Origin: Sporohalobacter salinus
Lineage (GTDB): Bacteria; Bacillota; Halanaerobiia; Halobacteroidales; Acetohalobiaceae
Direction: 5' to 3'
NCBI RefSeq assembly: GCF_016908635.1
Contig: NZ_JAFBEG010000009.1
Span: 32,144 to 96,143 of the forward strand
Length of the DNA: 64,000 nucleotides
The notes beneath the pieces were generated by a model. The model was not told the origin of the DNA. It did no database searches and saw only the letters and a program-made list of their open reading frames with translations. Numbering within the stretch: the first letter of the stretch is position 1; each line of letters opens with the position of its first letter. A program made the translations under genes and the position numbers. Of this stretch, positions 29,196-38,445 are shown piece by piece.

Positions 29196-30536
29196 GTGGG
29201 AGCATTATTTGGAACTGATGGCATTAGGGGTGTAGCTAATCGGGAATTAACGGCTGATTTAGTTTATAGATTAGCTAGATCTGCTGGATATCGATTGACT
29301 CAAGATGTTGAATATCCTACAGTTTTAATTGGTAAAGATACTAGAATCTCAGGAGATATGTTAGAATCAGCTTTAATTGCTGGGCTTAATTCTATTGGAG
29401 TTGATGTATTGAAGGCTGGAATTATTCCTACACCAGTAGTAGCTTATTTAACTAAAGAGTTAGAGGTTGATGGTGGCATTATGATTTCGGCTTCCCACAA
29501 TCCGGTAGCTGATAATGGAATTAAGTTCTTTAGATCTAATGGATTGAAACTTAGTGATGAACTTGAATCTGAAATTGAAGAGATATTCTTTACAGATCCA
29601 GCTGAACTACCACAGCCGACAGGATTAGATGTAGGCATGGTAGAGGAGTTGATTGAACCGTTAGTACCATATTTGGATCATATGGAAGATGTAATTAATA
29701 CTGATTTTGCTGATCTGAAGGTAGTCGTTGATGCAGCCAATGGAGCAGCTTTTAAGCTAGCACCAGAAATTTTACGAGAATTTAAAGCTGAAGTGATAGC
29801 TTTAAATGATGTGCCTGATGGTACTAATATCAACCAAGAGTGTGGTTCTACTCATCCAGAAGAATTACAGGAGGCTGTTTTGGAACATGAAGCTGATATA
29901 GGTATTGCCCTAGATGGTGATGGTGATAGAGTACTTGCTGTAGATGAAAGAGGAGAGGTAGTAGATGGTGATGCAATTATGGCTATTTGTGGCCGCCATT
30001 TAATTGAAAAAGATGAGTTGTCGGAAAAGACAGTAGTGGCCACGAGATATAGTAATTTAGGGTTACAAGATTCTTTAGCTGAATTAAGTGGTGAGGTAGT
30101 AACTACTAAGAATGGTGACCGCTATGTATTAGCTGAAATGTTAGAACATGGCTATAAGTTAGGTGGAGAGAAGTCTGGTCATATAATCTTTTTAGATTAT
30201 AATACTACAGGTGATGGAGTTTTAACTGCTTTGCAGTTGCTTAAAGTAATGGAAGAAACAGGGGATTCTTTATCTGAATTAGCTGCAGTTATGGAACCTT
30301 ACCCACAATTGTTAGTTAATGTGGAAGTAGAGGATAAGGAATCATGGCAAAGTAATAGTGAAATTCAAACAGCTATTGAGGAAGTAGAAGAAGCTTTAGG
30401 TGCAGAGGGACGTGTTTTTGTTCGGGCTTCAGGAACTGAACCAATAATTAGAATTATGGTTGAAGGAAAAGAAGAAGAAAACTTAGAGGAATTAGCTAAC
30501 CAGATAAAGGAAAAAGTAGAAGTAGAGTTAAATTAA
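29196..30536 (+). CDS. glmM: phosphoglucosamine mutase
   Basis: 446 aa. Interconverts glucosamine 6- and 1-phosphate for UDP-GlcNAc synthesis. The phospho-serine loop is ISASHNPVADNGIKFF, the Mg loop is LDGDGDRVL, and the sugar-binding end is VFVRASGTEPIIRIM. GTG start at 29196 after GGAGGTG. glmS, the previous step in the pathway, lies next door behind a ribozyme. A TATAAT at 29140-29145 may be its -10. Confidence 0.97.
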   Translation: MGALFGTDGIRGVANRELTADLVYRLARSAGYRLTQDVEYPTVLIGKDTRISGDMLESALIAGLNSIGVDVLKAGIIPTPVVAYLTKELEVDGGIMISASHNPVADNGIKFFRSNGLKLSDELESEIEEIFFTDPAELPQPTGLDVGMVEELIEPLVPYLDHMEDVINTDFADLKVVVDAANGAAFKLAPEILREFKAEVIALNDVPDGTNINQECGSTHPEELQEAVLEHEADIGIALDGDGDRVLAVDERGEVVDGDAIMAICGRHLIEKDELSEKTVVATRYSNLGLQDSLAELSGEVVTTKNGDRYVLAEMLEHGYKLGGEKSGHIIFLDYNTTGDGVLTALQLLKVMEETGDSLSELAAVMEPYPQLLVNVEVEDKESWQSNSEIQTAIEEVEEALGAEGRVFVRASGTEPIIRIMVEGKEEENLEELANQIKEKVEVELN

Positions 30537-30559
30537 ATTATCCAATTCGAATTAAGATA

Positions 30560-30715
30560 TTAATAATTATAGCGCCCGGACTTGGTTTTGAGTCCAAGTT
30601 GACGAGGAAGAGGTTCATCGAAACAAATCGGCGGATGCCTCTAGGTAGAGTTAGCTACCTAAATTAACTTCTTAAAACTTATAGGCAACTATAGGGACAA
30701 AAAGAAGTTAAACTA
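30560..30715 (+). ncRNA. glmS ribozyme (glucosamine-6-phosphate-activated self-cleaving riboswitch)
   Basis: The conserved pieces appear in order: AGCGCC at 30571-30576 with the cleavage site between A30571 and G30572; the P1/P2 region GACTTGG..CCAAGTT; GACGAGGAAGAGG at 30601-30613; ATCGAAAC; and the pseudoknot core CGGCGGATGCCTCT. A P3/P4 tail runs to about 30715. Cleavage by GlcN6P lowers glmS mRNA stability. It lies directly before glmS. Confidence 0.95.
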
Positions 30716-30746
30716 ATAATGTAAACTTAATGGAGGTTAACTAATC

Positions 30747-32579
30747 ATGTGTGGAATCGTCGGTTATATTGGAGATAAAAAAGCAAGTTCCATTTTGATA
30801 GATGGCTTAAATAAATTGGAATATCGTGGTTATGATTCGGCTGGTATTGCTCTTTGTCATCAAGACCAGGTTGAAGTTTGTAAGCAAGTAGGAAAGTTGA
30901 ATAATTTAGAAGAGCTAGTTGATGAGAAGAAGCCGCAGGGAAGAATGGGCATTGGTCATACCCGTTGGGCAACTCATGGAAAACCTTCAACTCCTAATTC
31001 CCATCCCCATACTGGATGTGAGGATGAATTTGTGGTAGTTCATAACGGGATTATTGAAAATTACCTTTCTCTTAAGGAAGAGTTATTGAGTCAGGGGCAT
31101 AATTTCAGTTCGGAAACTGATACTGAGGCGTTAGCCCATCTGTTAGAAGAAAATTATGAAGGTGATTTAGAAAAAACAGTACGGAGAGTAACTGCTAAGT
31201 TAGAAGGATCTTATGCTTTTGTAGTTATGACTGTTAATGAGCCTGATAAATTAATTGCAGTACGTAAAGATAGTCCTTTAATTATAGGAATTGGCGATGG
31301 AGAATATTTTGTTGCTTCGGATATTCCGGCTATTTTAAGTCATACGGATGAGGTATATATCTTGGATGATGGAGAGATGGGAGTTGTTACAAAAGATGGA
31401 GTTGATCTTTCTACCATTGACGGCGAGCCTATAAATAAAGATATTTTTACTGTTGATTGGGATCCAGGAATGGCTGAAAAGGCTGGTTATGATCATTTTA
31501 TGATAAAAGAGATTCATGAACAACCTGAATCTTTACGTAGGGCAATTAGCGGGAGATTAAGTATTGATAATCAGCAGGTGATTTTAGAAGAGTTAGATTT
31601 ATCACCAGAGGAACTTAAGGGTTATGAAAGAATTTATATTGTAGCCTGTGGTACAGCTTACCACTCTGGTTTAGTAGCTAAATATTTAATTGAAGATTTA
31701 GTTAAAATTTCTGTTGAAGTAGATATTGCTTCTGAATTTAGATATAGAGATCCGTTAGTTAGTGAAGATACTTTAGTAATTGTAGTAAGTCAGTCAGGGG
31801 AAACAGCTGATACTTTAGCTGCTGTGCGTGAAGCTCAAGATAAAGGGGCTAGAGTTTTGGCTATTAGTAATGTAGTAGGAAGTACAATACCACGTGAAGC
31901 AGATGATGTTATTTATATTCATGCTGGCCCGGAAATTGCTGTTGCTTCAACTAAAGCGTATATTAATATGTTAATGGTTTTCTATTTATTATCAATACAT
32001 TTAGCTCAGATTAAAGAAAGTATTTCGCAAGAAAAGGCTACTGATCTGATTGCTAGTCTGAAGAATATTCCTAATCAGGTGGCTCAGATTATTAAAGATA
32101 GTGAAAAGGTATTTGAGGAATTTGCTAGTGAATATGCAAAACATGAAAATGCTTTCTTTATTGGTAGAGGGCTTGATTATGCTGTAGCTTTAGAGGGAGC
32201 TTTAAAGTTAAAAGAAATTTCTTATTTACATGCTGAGTCTTACCCTGCTGGAGAATTAAAACATGGGACCTTAGCATTAATTGAAGATAATGTACCAGTA
32301 GTAGCTTTGGCTACTCAGAAATCAGTTTTAGATAAAACATTAAGCAATATTCAAGAGGTTCAAGCACGGGGGGCATCAGTTACTGGTGTAGTTTTAAATA
32401 AAAAAGAGGAAGTGGTGGATGCTTTAGATCATGTAATTGAGATTCCAGAAACTGAAGAAGTATTGACTTCAATTTTAACTGTAGTGCCACTTCAGCTTTT
32501 AGCTTATTATGTAGCAGTAGAGAAAGGCTGTGATGTAGATCAGCCGCGTAATTTAGCTAAAAGTGTAACAGTAGAATAG
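30747..32579 (+). CDS. glmS: glutamine-fructose-6-phosphate aminotransferase (isomerizing)
   Basis: 610 aa. The N-terminal nucleophile is Cys2 in MCGIVGYIG, starting the class II glutamine amidotransferase domain (1-~240) with GIGHTRWATHG. Two SIS sugar-isomerase domains follow, with ACGTAYHSG, VSQSGETADT and LEGALKLKEISY. The C-terminus is DQPRNLAKSVTVE. Controlled by the ribozyme upstream and ended by a terminator. Confidence 0.98.
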   Translation: MCGIVGYIGDKKASSILIDGLNKLEYRGYDSAGIALCHQDQVEVCKQVGKLNNLEELVDEKKPQGRMGIGHTRWATHGKPSTPNSHPHTGCEDEFVVVHNGIIENYLSLKEELLSQGHNFSSETDTEALAHLLEENYEGDLEKTVRRVTAKLEGSYAFVVMTVNEPDKLIAVRKDSPLIIGIGDGEYFVASDIPAILSHTDEVYILDDGEMGVVTKDGVDLSTIDGEPINKDIFTVDWDPGMAEKAGYDHFMIKEIHEQPESLRRAISGRLSIDNQQVILEELDLSPEELKGYERIYIVACGTAYHSGLVAKYLIEDLVKISVEVDIASEFRYRDPLVSEDTLVIVVSQSGETADTLAAVREAQDKGARVLAISNVVGSTIPREADDVIYIHAGPEIAVASTKAYINMLMVFYLLSIHLAQIKESISQEKATDLIASLKNIPNQVAQIIKDSEKVFEEFASEYAKHENAFFIGRGLDYAVALEGALKLKEISYLHAESYPAGELKHGTLALIEDNVPVVALATQKSVLDKTLSNIQEVQARGASVTGVVLNKKEEVVDALDHVIEIPETEEVLTSILTVVPLQLLAYYVAVEKGCDVDQPRNLAKSVTVE

Positions 32580-32591
32580 TTTTATTTTCTT

Positions 32592-32627
32592 TAAACCTTT
32601 AGTCTGATTTCAGACTAAAGGTTTTTT
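32592..32627 (+). terminator. intrinsic terminator of glmS
   Basis: AACCTTTAGTCTG pairs with CAGACTAAAGGTT, followed by T6. Confidence 0.92.
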
Positions 32628-32637
32628 CTTTTTATGA

Positions 32638-32733
32638 AAAGAATTAGGTTGGGTTAATCAATTATCCAATAATATATTGAATGGAGATATAAAGGCAGAA
32701 GAATTTGCTGGAAGAATTGCCGAAGGTGGTTAG
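32638..32733 (+). pseudogene. possible gene remnant
   Basis: In the 299-nt gap between glmS and acpS an open stretch without a start codon reads KELGWVNQLSNNILNGDI and then KAEEFAGRIAEGG, ending at TAG 32731-32733. A stop precedes it at 32635. It looks like the amphipathic C-terminal tail of a lost protein rather than random sequence, but I cannot name a parent. Nothing else is seen between 32734 and 32878. Confidence 0.3.
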
Positions 32734-32878
32734 ATATTGATTTAGTAGAGGATTTTTAATATTTGAAAAAGGGATAAATCTTTAATTTAAAGAATTAATA
32801 AATATAGTAGGAATAATGTTTAAATAGATTCAAATATGATAATGCTAAAACTGAAGTCTAGCTTAAAGGAGCTTAGAA

Positions 32879-33256
32879 ATGGTTAAAGGTATAGGCGTGG
32901 ATATAATTGAAGTAAGTAGAATTAAAGATAGTTGGCAAGAATATCAAGATCGTTTTTTGGAACGAGTATATACTGCTGATGAAATTGATTACTGTCTACA
33001 AAAGAGTAGTCCTGAGGTTCACTTAGCTGTTCGTTTTGCTGCTAAAGAAGCAGTGGTTAAAGCATTAGGCACAGGATTAAGAGGAATGAAATGGACTGAG
33101 ATTGAAGTCTTTAATAATCAGTTTGGGAAACCGATAATTAAATTACATAATCAGGCCCGAACTTTGGCGGAGCAGCTAAAGGTTAAAGAAGTATTAATTA
33201 GTCTTTCTCATACTAAAAAGCAAGCTGTTGCTTATGCAATGGCTTTAGCTGAATGA
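32879..33256 (+). CDS. acpS: holo-[acyl-carrier-protein] synthase
   Basis: 125 aa. Transfers 4'-phosphopantetheine to acyl carrier protein. Family motifs GVDIIEVSRI (residues 5-14) and RFAAKEAVVKALGTG contain the Mg-binding Asp and Glu. The ATG at 32879 is preceded by AAAGGAG. The end overlaps or abuts nnr, a common acpS-nnr pair in Bacillota. Confidence 0.95.
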   Translation: MVKGIGVDIIEVSRIKDSWQEYQDRFLERVYTADEIDYCLQKSSPEVHLAVRFAAKEAVVKALGTGLRGMKWTEIEVFNNQFGKPIIKLHNQARTLAEQLKVKEVLISLSHTKKQAVAYAMALAE

Positions 33257-33279
33257 TAATTAATGAAGGGAGGAATAGT

Positions 33280-34851
33280 TTGAAGGTAGCTACTGCTCAG
33301 CAGATGCAGCAGATAGATAGACGAACAATAGAAAAATTAGGAATTCCTGGTGTAGTGCTGATGGAGAACGCTGGTCAAGCGGTTGTTGATACTGTTTTTG
33401 AATTACTGGATTATAATTTAGAATCACAGGTAGTTATTTTAGCTGGAGGCGGAAATAACGGCGGTGACGGTTTTGTAATTGCCCGTTTGCTGAATAATCT
33501 GGGAATTGGAGTTAAAGTTTTTTTACTAGGTAAGAGTGAAAAAGTAAGCGGAGATGCTGAAGTAAATCTTAATGTTTTAAAAAGTTTAGATTTTGAAATA
33601 ATTGAATTAGAGATTGAAGATGATCTACAATACGTAATGCAGGAGTTAAAGAGATCAGATTTAATAGTAGATGGTCTATTGGGAACAGGAATTAAAGGAG
33701 AATTAAGAGGATTAGTACCAGATTTAATTGATTTAATCAATAGTACTGATTATCCTGTTTTGTCTATTGATATTCCTTCTGGTTTAGACGCTGATACAGG
33801 TTACCCACACGGAAAAGCAGTTAAAGCAGATGTTACAGTCACTTTTGCCCTGCCGAAATTAGGATTGGTAGTTTATCCTGGGTGTGAATATACTGGAAAG
33901 CTGGAGATAGCAGATATTAGTATACCAAAAGAAGCAGTAGAGACACAACAGATAAAAAGCGAATGGGTGACTGCTGATCTAGCCCGTCAGATGTTACCTA
34001 AGAGGAAGAGCTTTAGTCATAAAGGTAGTTTTGGTCGAGCAGTAGTAGTTGCAGGTTCTAAAGGGATGACTGGAGCTGCTAAATTAAGTAGTTTGGCTGT
34101 GCTAAAGAGTGGGGCTGGAATTACAACTTTAGGTGTGCCTAAAAGTTTACATTCAATTCTAGAGGAGAAGCTTACGGAGGTAATGACTAAACCGCTGTCG
34201 GAAACTCGAGAGAGTTGTCTAAGCTTAAATTCATTTCCAGAGATTAAAGCATTAGGTGAAGAAGCTGATGTAATGGCAGTTGGACCTGGTGTTTCCCAGA
34301 GTACAGAAATAACCTACATTCTACATGATATTATAACAGATATAGAAATTCCTTTAGTTATAGATGCTGATGGTATAAATGTAATTAGAGAGCTAGAATT
34401 ATTAAAAGATCGAGAGGCTCCAACAGTATTGACGCCACATCCTGGAGAAATGGCTAGATTAATTAATAAGTCAGTTGATGAAATTGAAGCAGATAGAATA
34501 GGCGTTGCAAGTAAGTGGGCTACATATTTAGGAGTAACTATTGTGTTAAAAGGAGCTTCAACAGTTATAGCAACTGCTGATGGAAAGGTTTATGTTAATT
34601 CTACTGGTAATTCTGGTTTATCTACTGCAGGAAGTGGTGATGTTTTAACAGGGATAATTACTGGATTGATGGCCCAAGGATTAGCAGGAGCTAAAGCATC
34701 TGCTTTAGGGGTCTTTTTACATGGTCTAACAGCAGATTTAGCTTTAGAAGAAGAGACTACCTATACTTTATTAGCTGGAGATTTAATAAATAATTTAGCA
34801 AAAGCTTTCAAAACTTTAGAGGGGGATAAAAGATGGAAACTAAAGAGATAA
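33280..34851 (+). CDS. nnr: bifunctional NAD(P)H-hydrate epimerase / ADP-dependent dehydratase
   Basis: About 523 aa repairing damaged NADHX/NADPHX. The N-terminal YjeF_N epimerase domain (1-~215) has VLMENAGQAVVD and AGGGNNGGDGFVIARLL. The C-terminal ribokinase-like dehydratase has RKSFSHKGSFGRAVVVAGS, TPHPGEMARLI and STAGSGDVLTGIITG. TTG at 33280 is preferred because AAGGGAGG ends 6 nt upstream; an in-frame ATG at 33253 overlaps the acpS stop. Confidence 0.93.
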   Translation: MKVATAQQMQQIDRRTIEKLGIPGVVLMENAGQAVVDTVFELLDYNLESQVVILAGGGNNGGDGFVIARLLNNLGIGVKVFLLGKSEKVSGDAEVNLNVLKSLDFEIIELEIEDDLQYVMQELKRSDLIVDGLLGTGIKGELRGLVPDLIDLINSTDYPVLSIDIPSGLDADTGYPHGKAVKADVTVTFALPKLGLVVYPGCEYTGKLEIADISIPKEAVETQQIKSEWVTADLARQMLPKRKSFSHKGSFGRAVVVAGSKGMTGAAKLSSLAVLKSGAGITTLGVPKSLHSILEEKLTEVMTKPLSETRESCLSLNSFPEIKALGEEADVMAVGPGVSQSTEITYILHDIITDIEIPLVIDADGINVIRELELLKDREAPTVLTPHPGEMARLINKSVDEIEADRIGVASKWATYLGVTIVLKGASTVIATADGKVYVNSTGNSGLSTAGSGDVLTGIITGLMAQGLAGAKASALGVFLHGLTADLALEEETTYTLLAGDLINNLAKAFKTLEGDKRWKLKR

Positions 34852-35279
34852 TGACTAAGAATGTAGTGACTATTCATCAAGATAAGACAATTAAGGATGT
34901 AGCTGAAGTTTTATCAGAGCATAAGTTTAGTGGATTACCAGTAGTAAATGATGAAGATGAAATAGTAGGTGTTATTACTGAAAGAGACTTAATTGCAAGA
35001 AATAAAAAGTTACATTTCCCTAATTATATTCAGGTGTTAGATAGTATTATTTATTTAGAAAGTTTAAGTGAATTTGAAGATGAATTTAGAAAGATGATTG
35101 GAGCTAAGGTTAAAGATGTTATGACTAAAGAAGTTATCTCTGTTGATATAGATACAACAGTAGATAAAATTGTTGAGATTATGGTTGATAATAATATTAA
35201 TCGAGTGCCAGTAATCAGTAATGACAAATTAGTGGGGGTTGTCAGTCGAGCAGATATAGTTAAAATATTAGCTCAATAA
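34833..35279 (+). CDS. CBS-domain pair protein
   Basis: 148 aa consisting of two CBS motifs: residues about 5-55 (MTKNVVTIHQDKTIKDVAEV, then LPVVNDEDEIVGVITERDLI) and about 90-148 (MTKEVISVDIDTTVDKIVEI, then NRVPVISNDKLVGVVSRADI). Such stand-alone pairs usually bind adenine nucleotides and act as sensors; the partner is unknown. It overlaps nnr by 19 nt, so it is in the same operon. Confidence 0.9.
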   Translation: METKEIMTKNVVTIHQDKTIKDVAEVLSEHKFSGLPVVNDEDEIVGVITERDLIARNKKLHFPNYIQVLDSIIYLESLSEFEDEFRKMIGAKVKDVMTKEVISVDIDTTVDKIVEIMVDNNINRVPVISNDKLVGVVSRADIVKILAQ

Positions 35280-35291
35280 AGGAGGGGTTAT

Positions 35292-35957
35292 ATGGCTAAG
35301 ATAGGAGTCTTATTGAGTGGTTGTGGTGTTGAAGATGGTTCTGAGATTCACGAATCAGTTTTGACTATGCTACATTTAGATAAAAATGGACAGGAGATTA
35401 TTCCAATTGCACCTAATATATTGCAATCACAGGTTATAGACCATCTAGCAGGTAAGGAAATGGAACGAGAAAATAGAGATGTACTTGTAGAAGCAGCTCG
35501 AATTGCTCGAGGAGATATTAAAACAATTAGTGAGATAAATATTGATAGATTAGATGCTTTAATTTTGCCTGGAGGGGCAGGAGCGATTAAAAACTTGACT
35601 AATTATGCTTTGATGCCTGAAAAATGTAAGATAAATGAACAGACACGACAGTTAATAATAGAAATGATTGACAGTAAACAGCCGGTTGGTGCTATTTGTA
35701 TATCTCCTTTGGTGGTTGCTCGTGCTTTAGCTAATACTGATTACCAGCCTGAGTTAACTGTAGGGAGTAAATGTGAACCAGCTAAATATATTGAAGAAGA
35801 ATTAAATGCTGTTCATGTAGAAGCTGAAGTAGATGAAGTAATAGTTGATGAAGAATTAAAGATTATTACTACTCCAGCCTATATGTTAGCAGACTCAATT
35901 GGAGAAGTAGAAAAAGGTATAGCTAAGCTAGTATCTAAAGTAGTTGATTTGATTTAG
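35292..35957 (+). CDS. elbB: ElbB-like glyoxalase, DJ-1/PfpI superfamily
   Basis: 221 aa. Begins KIGVLLSGCGVEDGSEIHESV, has the central LDALILPGGAGAIKNL, and GAICISPLVVARAL with the nucleophile-elbow Cys. This matches the ElbB (isoprenoid biosynthesis glyoxalase-like) family. Function in vivo is not established. Last gene of the acpS-nnr-CBS group, followed by a palindrome/terminator. Confidence 0.88.
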   Translation: MAKIGVLLSGCGVEDGSEIHESVLTMLHLDKNGQEIIPIAPNILQSQVIDHLAGKEMERENRDVLVEAARIARGDIKTISEINIDRLDALILPGGAGAIKNLTNYALMPEKCKINEQTRQLIIEMIDSKQPVGAICISPLVVARALANTDYQPELTVGSKCEPAKYIEEELNAVHVEAEVDEVIVDEELKIITTPAYMLADSIGEVEKGIAKLVSKVVDLI

Positions 35958-35961
35958 CTTT

Positions 35962-35990
35962 TTGACTATTTAGTTCCTTTTTGATATAAT
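35962..35990 (+). promoter_or_regulatory. promoter immediately upstream of a terminator hairpin
   Basis: TTGACT (35962-35967) and TATAAT (35985-35990), 17-nt spacer. The expected start near 35997 falls at the base of the next hairpin. Confidence 0.7.
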
Positions 35991-35995
35991 TCTTT

Positions 35996-36030
35996 AAAAG
36001 TACACCCTAAGCTTAGGGTGTACTTTTTTT
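35996..36030 (+). terminator. perfect palindromic terminator after elbB, at the 5' end of the helicase transcript
   Basis: AAAAGTACACCCTAAG pairs with CTTAGGGTGTACTTTT with almost no loop, and a T7 tract follows. It can end elbB transcription. It is also the first structure of any RNA from the promoter at 35962. Confidence 0.85.
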
Positions 36031-36075
36031 AGTGTTTACATTAAATTAAAGTTGATTATGAAGGAGGGGATTTAA

Positions 36076-38319
36076 TTGATTAATGTTGTAGTTGAAAATC
36101 TACCTCAATATGTAGGACCTGGTGATATTGTAGGGGCTTTTACCAATGAAGTTCAAATGGATGGGAATAAGATTGGTAAGATAGATTTTATTAATGATAA
36201 AGCTTTAGTTGAAGTTGAAGATGAAATAGCAGATAAAGTAGTTGAAGTGATGGATCAAAATCAGGTTTCTGGAATTAAGGTTAATGTTTATATTGATGAT
36301 GGTATAAGACAAAAAATGGATAAAATCAGCAGTTATGTATCTAAGTTTAAGCGATTAGTACAGATGGAACGAGAAGCTGAAATGAGAAAGCATGAGTTAG
36401 AGATAAAGAATTTAAGTGGTTATGAAAGAGAAGAAAAAGGACGAGCTATTTTACATCTGCGCGGACGTGACCAAGGAGATGGTTTCGGAGGTAAGAAGTT
36501 AGTTAAGTTTATGCGTCAGCGAAGAGGAGAAGAGTTACCTGATACTGAAATAAGTGTTGGTGACTTAGTAATGTTAAGTAAGAATCAACCACTTAGAGAT
36601 GATAATCCTACTGGAACAGTAGCTGAGAAAACTAGATATTCGATTACTGTTGTTTTTGATGAAGATCCTGCTGGATTTGTATATGGTAAAGGATTAAGAG
36701 CGGATTTATATGTAAATGATATTACTTTTCAGCGGATGTTAGATGCTATTTCGGAAATAGAAGATGCTGAAGGTAGATTGGCTAAGCTACGGAATAAATT
36801 TTTAGGTTTAGAGGATATAGAGTTTGCGGATGAAGATCATGATATAGAATTTGAGAATGAAAATTTGAATGAACCACAGCAAGAAGCAGTAAAACAGGCT
36901 ATGGCAGCAGAAGATTTCTTTTTAGTTTACGGACCTCCCGGTACCGGTAAAACAATGACTTCAATTGAAATTATTAAACAAGCAATTGCTCCCCAGAAGG
37001 ATATTCTTACAACAGCTGATTCCAATACTGCTGTAGACAATTTAGTAGAAAGATTAGTTCGTGATGGCGTTAATGTAGTAAGAGTTGGCCATCCAGTGCG
37101 GGTAACTCCAGTATTAAGAGAACATACTCTAGATTATTTAATTGAGGATCATCCTAAATATCAACAATCACTTGAATTGCGTCAGGAAGCTGAAGAGCTT
37201 TTAGATAAACAGGATGACCTAACTCACCCTAGCGGTCGTTGGAGAAGGGGAATGAGTAATCAACAGATTATTGAGAATGCCAAAAAAGATTCTGGGTCTA
37301 GAGGAGTTCCAGTAACTAAGATAAAAGAGATGGCTGAGTGGTTAAAACTGCAGGAAAAGATTGATGATTTGTTTAATAAGATGGATCAGTTAGAAGCTGA
37401 AGCTATAAATGATTTATTATCTAAAGCTGATGTGGTTTGTACTACTAATTCTACTGCTGGGTCTGAAGTATTGGATGACTTTTCGGCTGATCTATTAGTT
37501 GTAGATGAGGCGACTCAGGCTACTGAACCGGCTGTTTTAATTCCTTTAACTAAAGCACAGCGGGTTGTTCTTGCAGGTGATCACAAACAGCTACCACCGA
37601 CTATTCTTAGTGAAAAGGCTAAACAACAAGGGCTAAATCATACTTTGTTTGAGCGATTAGTTGATATGTATGGAGAAGAAATTAGGCAGATGCTTACAGT
37701 ACAGTATCGAATGAATAACTTAATTATGAACTTTTCTAATCGTGAATTTTATGATGGTCTATTAGAGAGTGCTGAAGGTGTTGGTGAACATACATTGGCT
37801 GACTTAGATCTTTCAACTCCTGATGGCACTAGACCAGCAGAAAAGGCTTTAGTGTTTGACAAACCTGTTATTTTCTTTGATACTAAAGGTATGACTGCTC
37901 CTGAGCGTTCAAAGAGTGATTCTACTTCAATTGAGAATCCAATTGAAGCTGATTTAGTAATTGAAATAATTGAAGAGGCTAAGCAGCTTGATCTTGCAGA
38001 GGAGAATATAGCAGTGATCACTCCTTATAAGGATCAGGTGGAATTAATTAATAATAAATTAGATTTAGAAGGAATAGAAGTTAATACTGTAGATGGTTTC
38101 CAAGGACGAGAAAAAGAACTTGTGATTTTATCCTTTGTTCGGAGTAACGAGTACGGAAACATTGGATTTTTAAGAGATTTAAGAAGATTAAATGTCTCTT
38201 TGACTCGGGCTAAGCGTAAATTAATTATGGTTGGTGATACTTCAACGATTACTTCGAATGAAGTTTATCAGCGATTAATAAACTATGTAAAAGAAAAAGG
38301 ATATTATTATACTTTATAA
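36076..38319 (+). CDS. superfamily 1 DNA/RNA helicase, IGHMBP2/SMUBP-2-like
   Basis: 747 aa. The N-terminal 75 residues form a small alpha/beta domain resembling DbpA-type RNA-binding domains (VVVENLPQYVGPGDIVGAF ... GIKVNVYID). The SF1 motifs follow: Walker A GPPGTGKTMTS (near residue 290), motif II VVDEATQA, motif III GDHKQLPPT, motif IV VQYRMN, motif V TVDGFQGREKELVI and motif VI NVSLTRAKRKL. TTG start after AAGGAGGGG. The exact nucleic acid substrate is unknown. Confidence 0.9.
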   Translation: MINVVVENLPQYVGPGDIVGAFTNEVQMDGNKIGKIDFINDKALVEVEDEIADKVVEVMDQNQVSGIKVNVYIDDGIRQKMDKISSYVSKFKRLVQMEREAEMRKHELEIKNLSGYEREEKGRAILHLRGRDQGDGFGGKKLVKFMRQRRGEELPDTEISVGDLVMLSKNQPLRDDNPTGTVAEKTRYSITVVFDEDPAGFVYGKGLRADLYVNDITFQRMLDAISEIEDAEGRLAKLRNKFLGLEDIEFADEDHDIEFENENLNEPQQEAVKQAMAAEDFFLVYGPPGTGKTMTSIEIIKQAIAPQKDILTTADSNTAVDNLVERLVRDGVNVVRVGHPVRVTPVLREHTLDYLIEDHPKYQQSLELRQEAEELLDKQDDLTHPSGRWRRGMSNQQIIENAKKDSGSRGVPVTKIKEMAEWLKLQEKIDDLFNKMDQLEAEAINDLLSKADVVCTTNSTAGSEVLDDFSADLLVVDEATQATEPAVLIPLTKAQRVVLAGDHKQLPPTILSEKAKQQGLNHTLFERLVDMYGEEIRQMLTVQYRMNNLIMNFSNREFYDGLLESAEGVGEHTLADLDLSTPDGTRPAEKALVFDKPVIFFDTKGMTAPERSKSDSTSIENPIEADLVIEIIEEAKQLDLAEENIAVITPYKDQVELINNKLDLEGIEVNTVDGFQGREKELVILSFVRSNEYGNIGFLRDLRRLNVSLTRAKRKLIMVGDTSTITSNEVYQRLINYVKEKGYYYTL

Positions 38320-38372
38320 TTCAATTACCAGAAATTACTGATCTACTTAGGGGAAGAATAATTAACTTCTAT

Positions 38373-38402
38373 TGACATGGCTATTGAAAGTAGGATATAA
38401 TT
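38373..38402 (+). promoter_or_regulatory. promoter of the small antitoxin-like gene
   Basis: TTGACA (38373-38378) and TATATT (38397-38402), 18-nt spacer; a second TATAAT overlaps at 38402-38407. Confidence 0.65.
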
Positions 38403-38445
38403 ATAATGTAAACTATTTTCATTATCCCTGATGAGGAGCGATATT

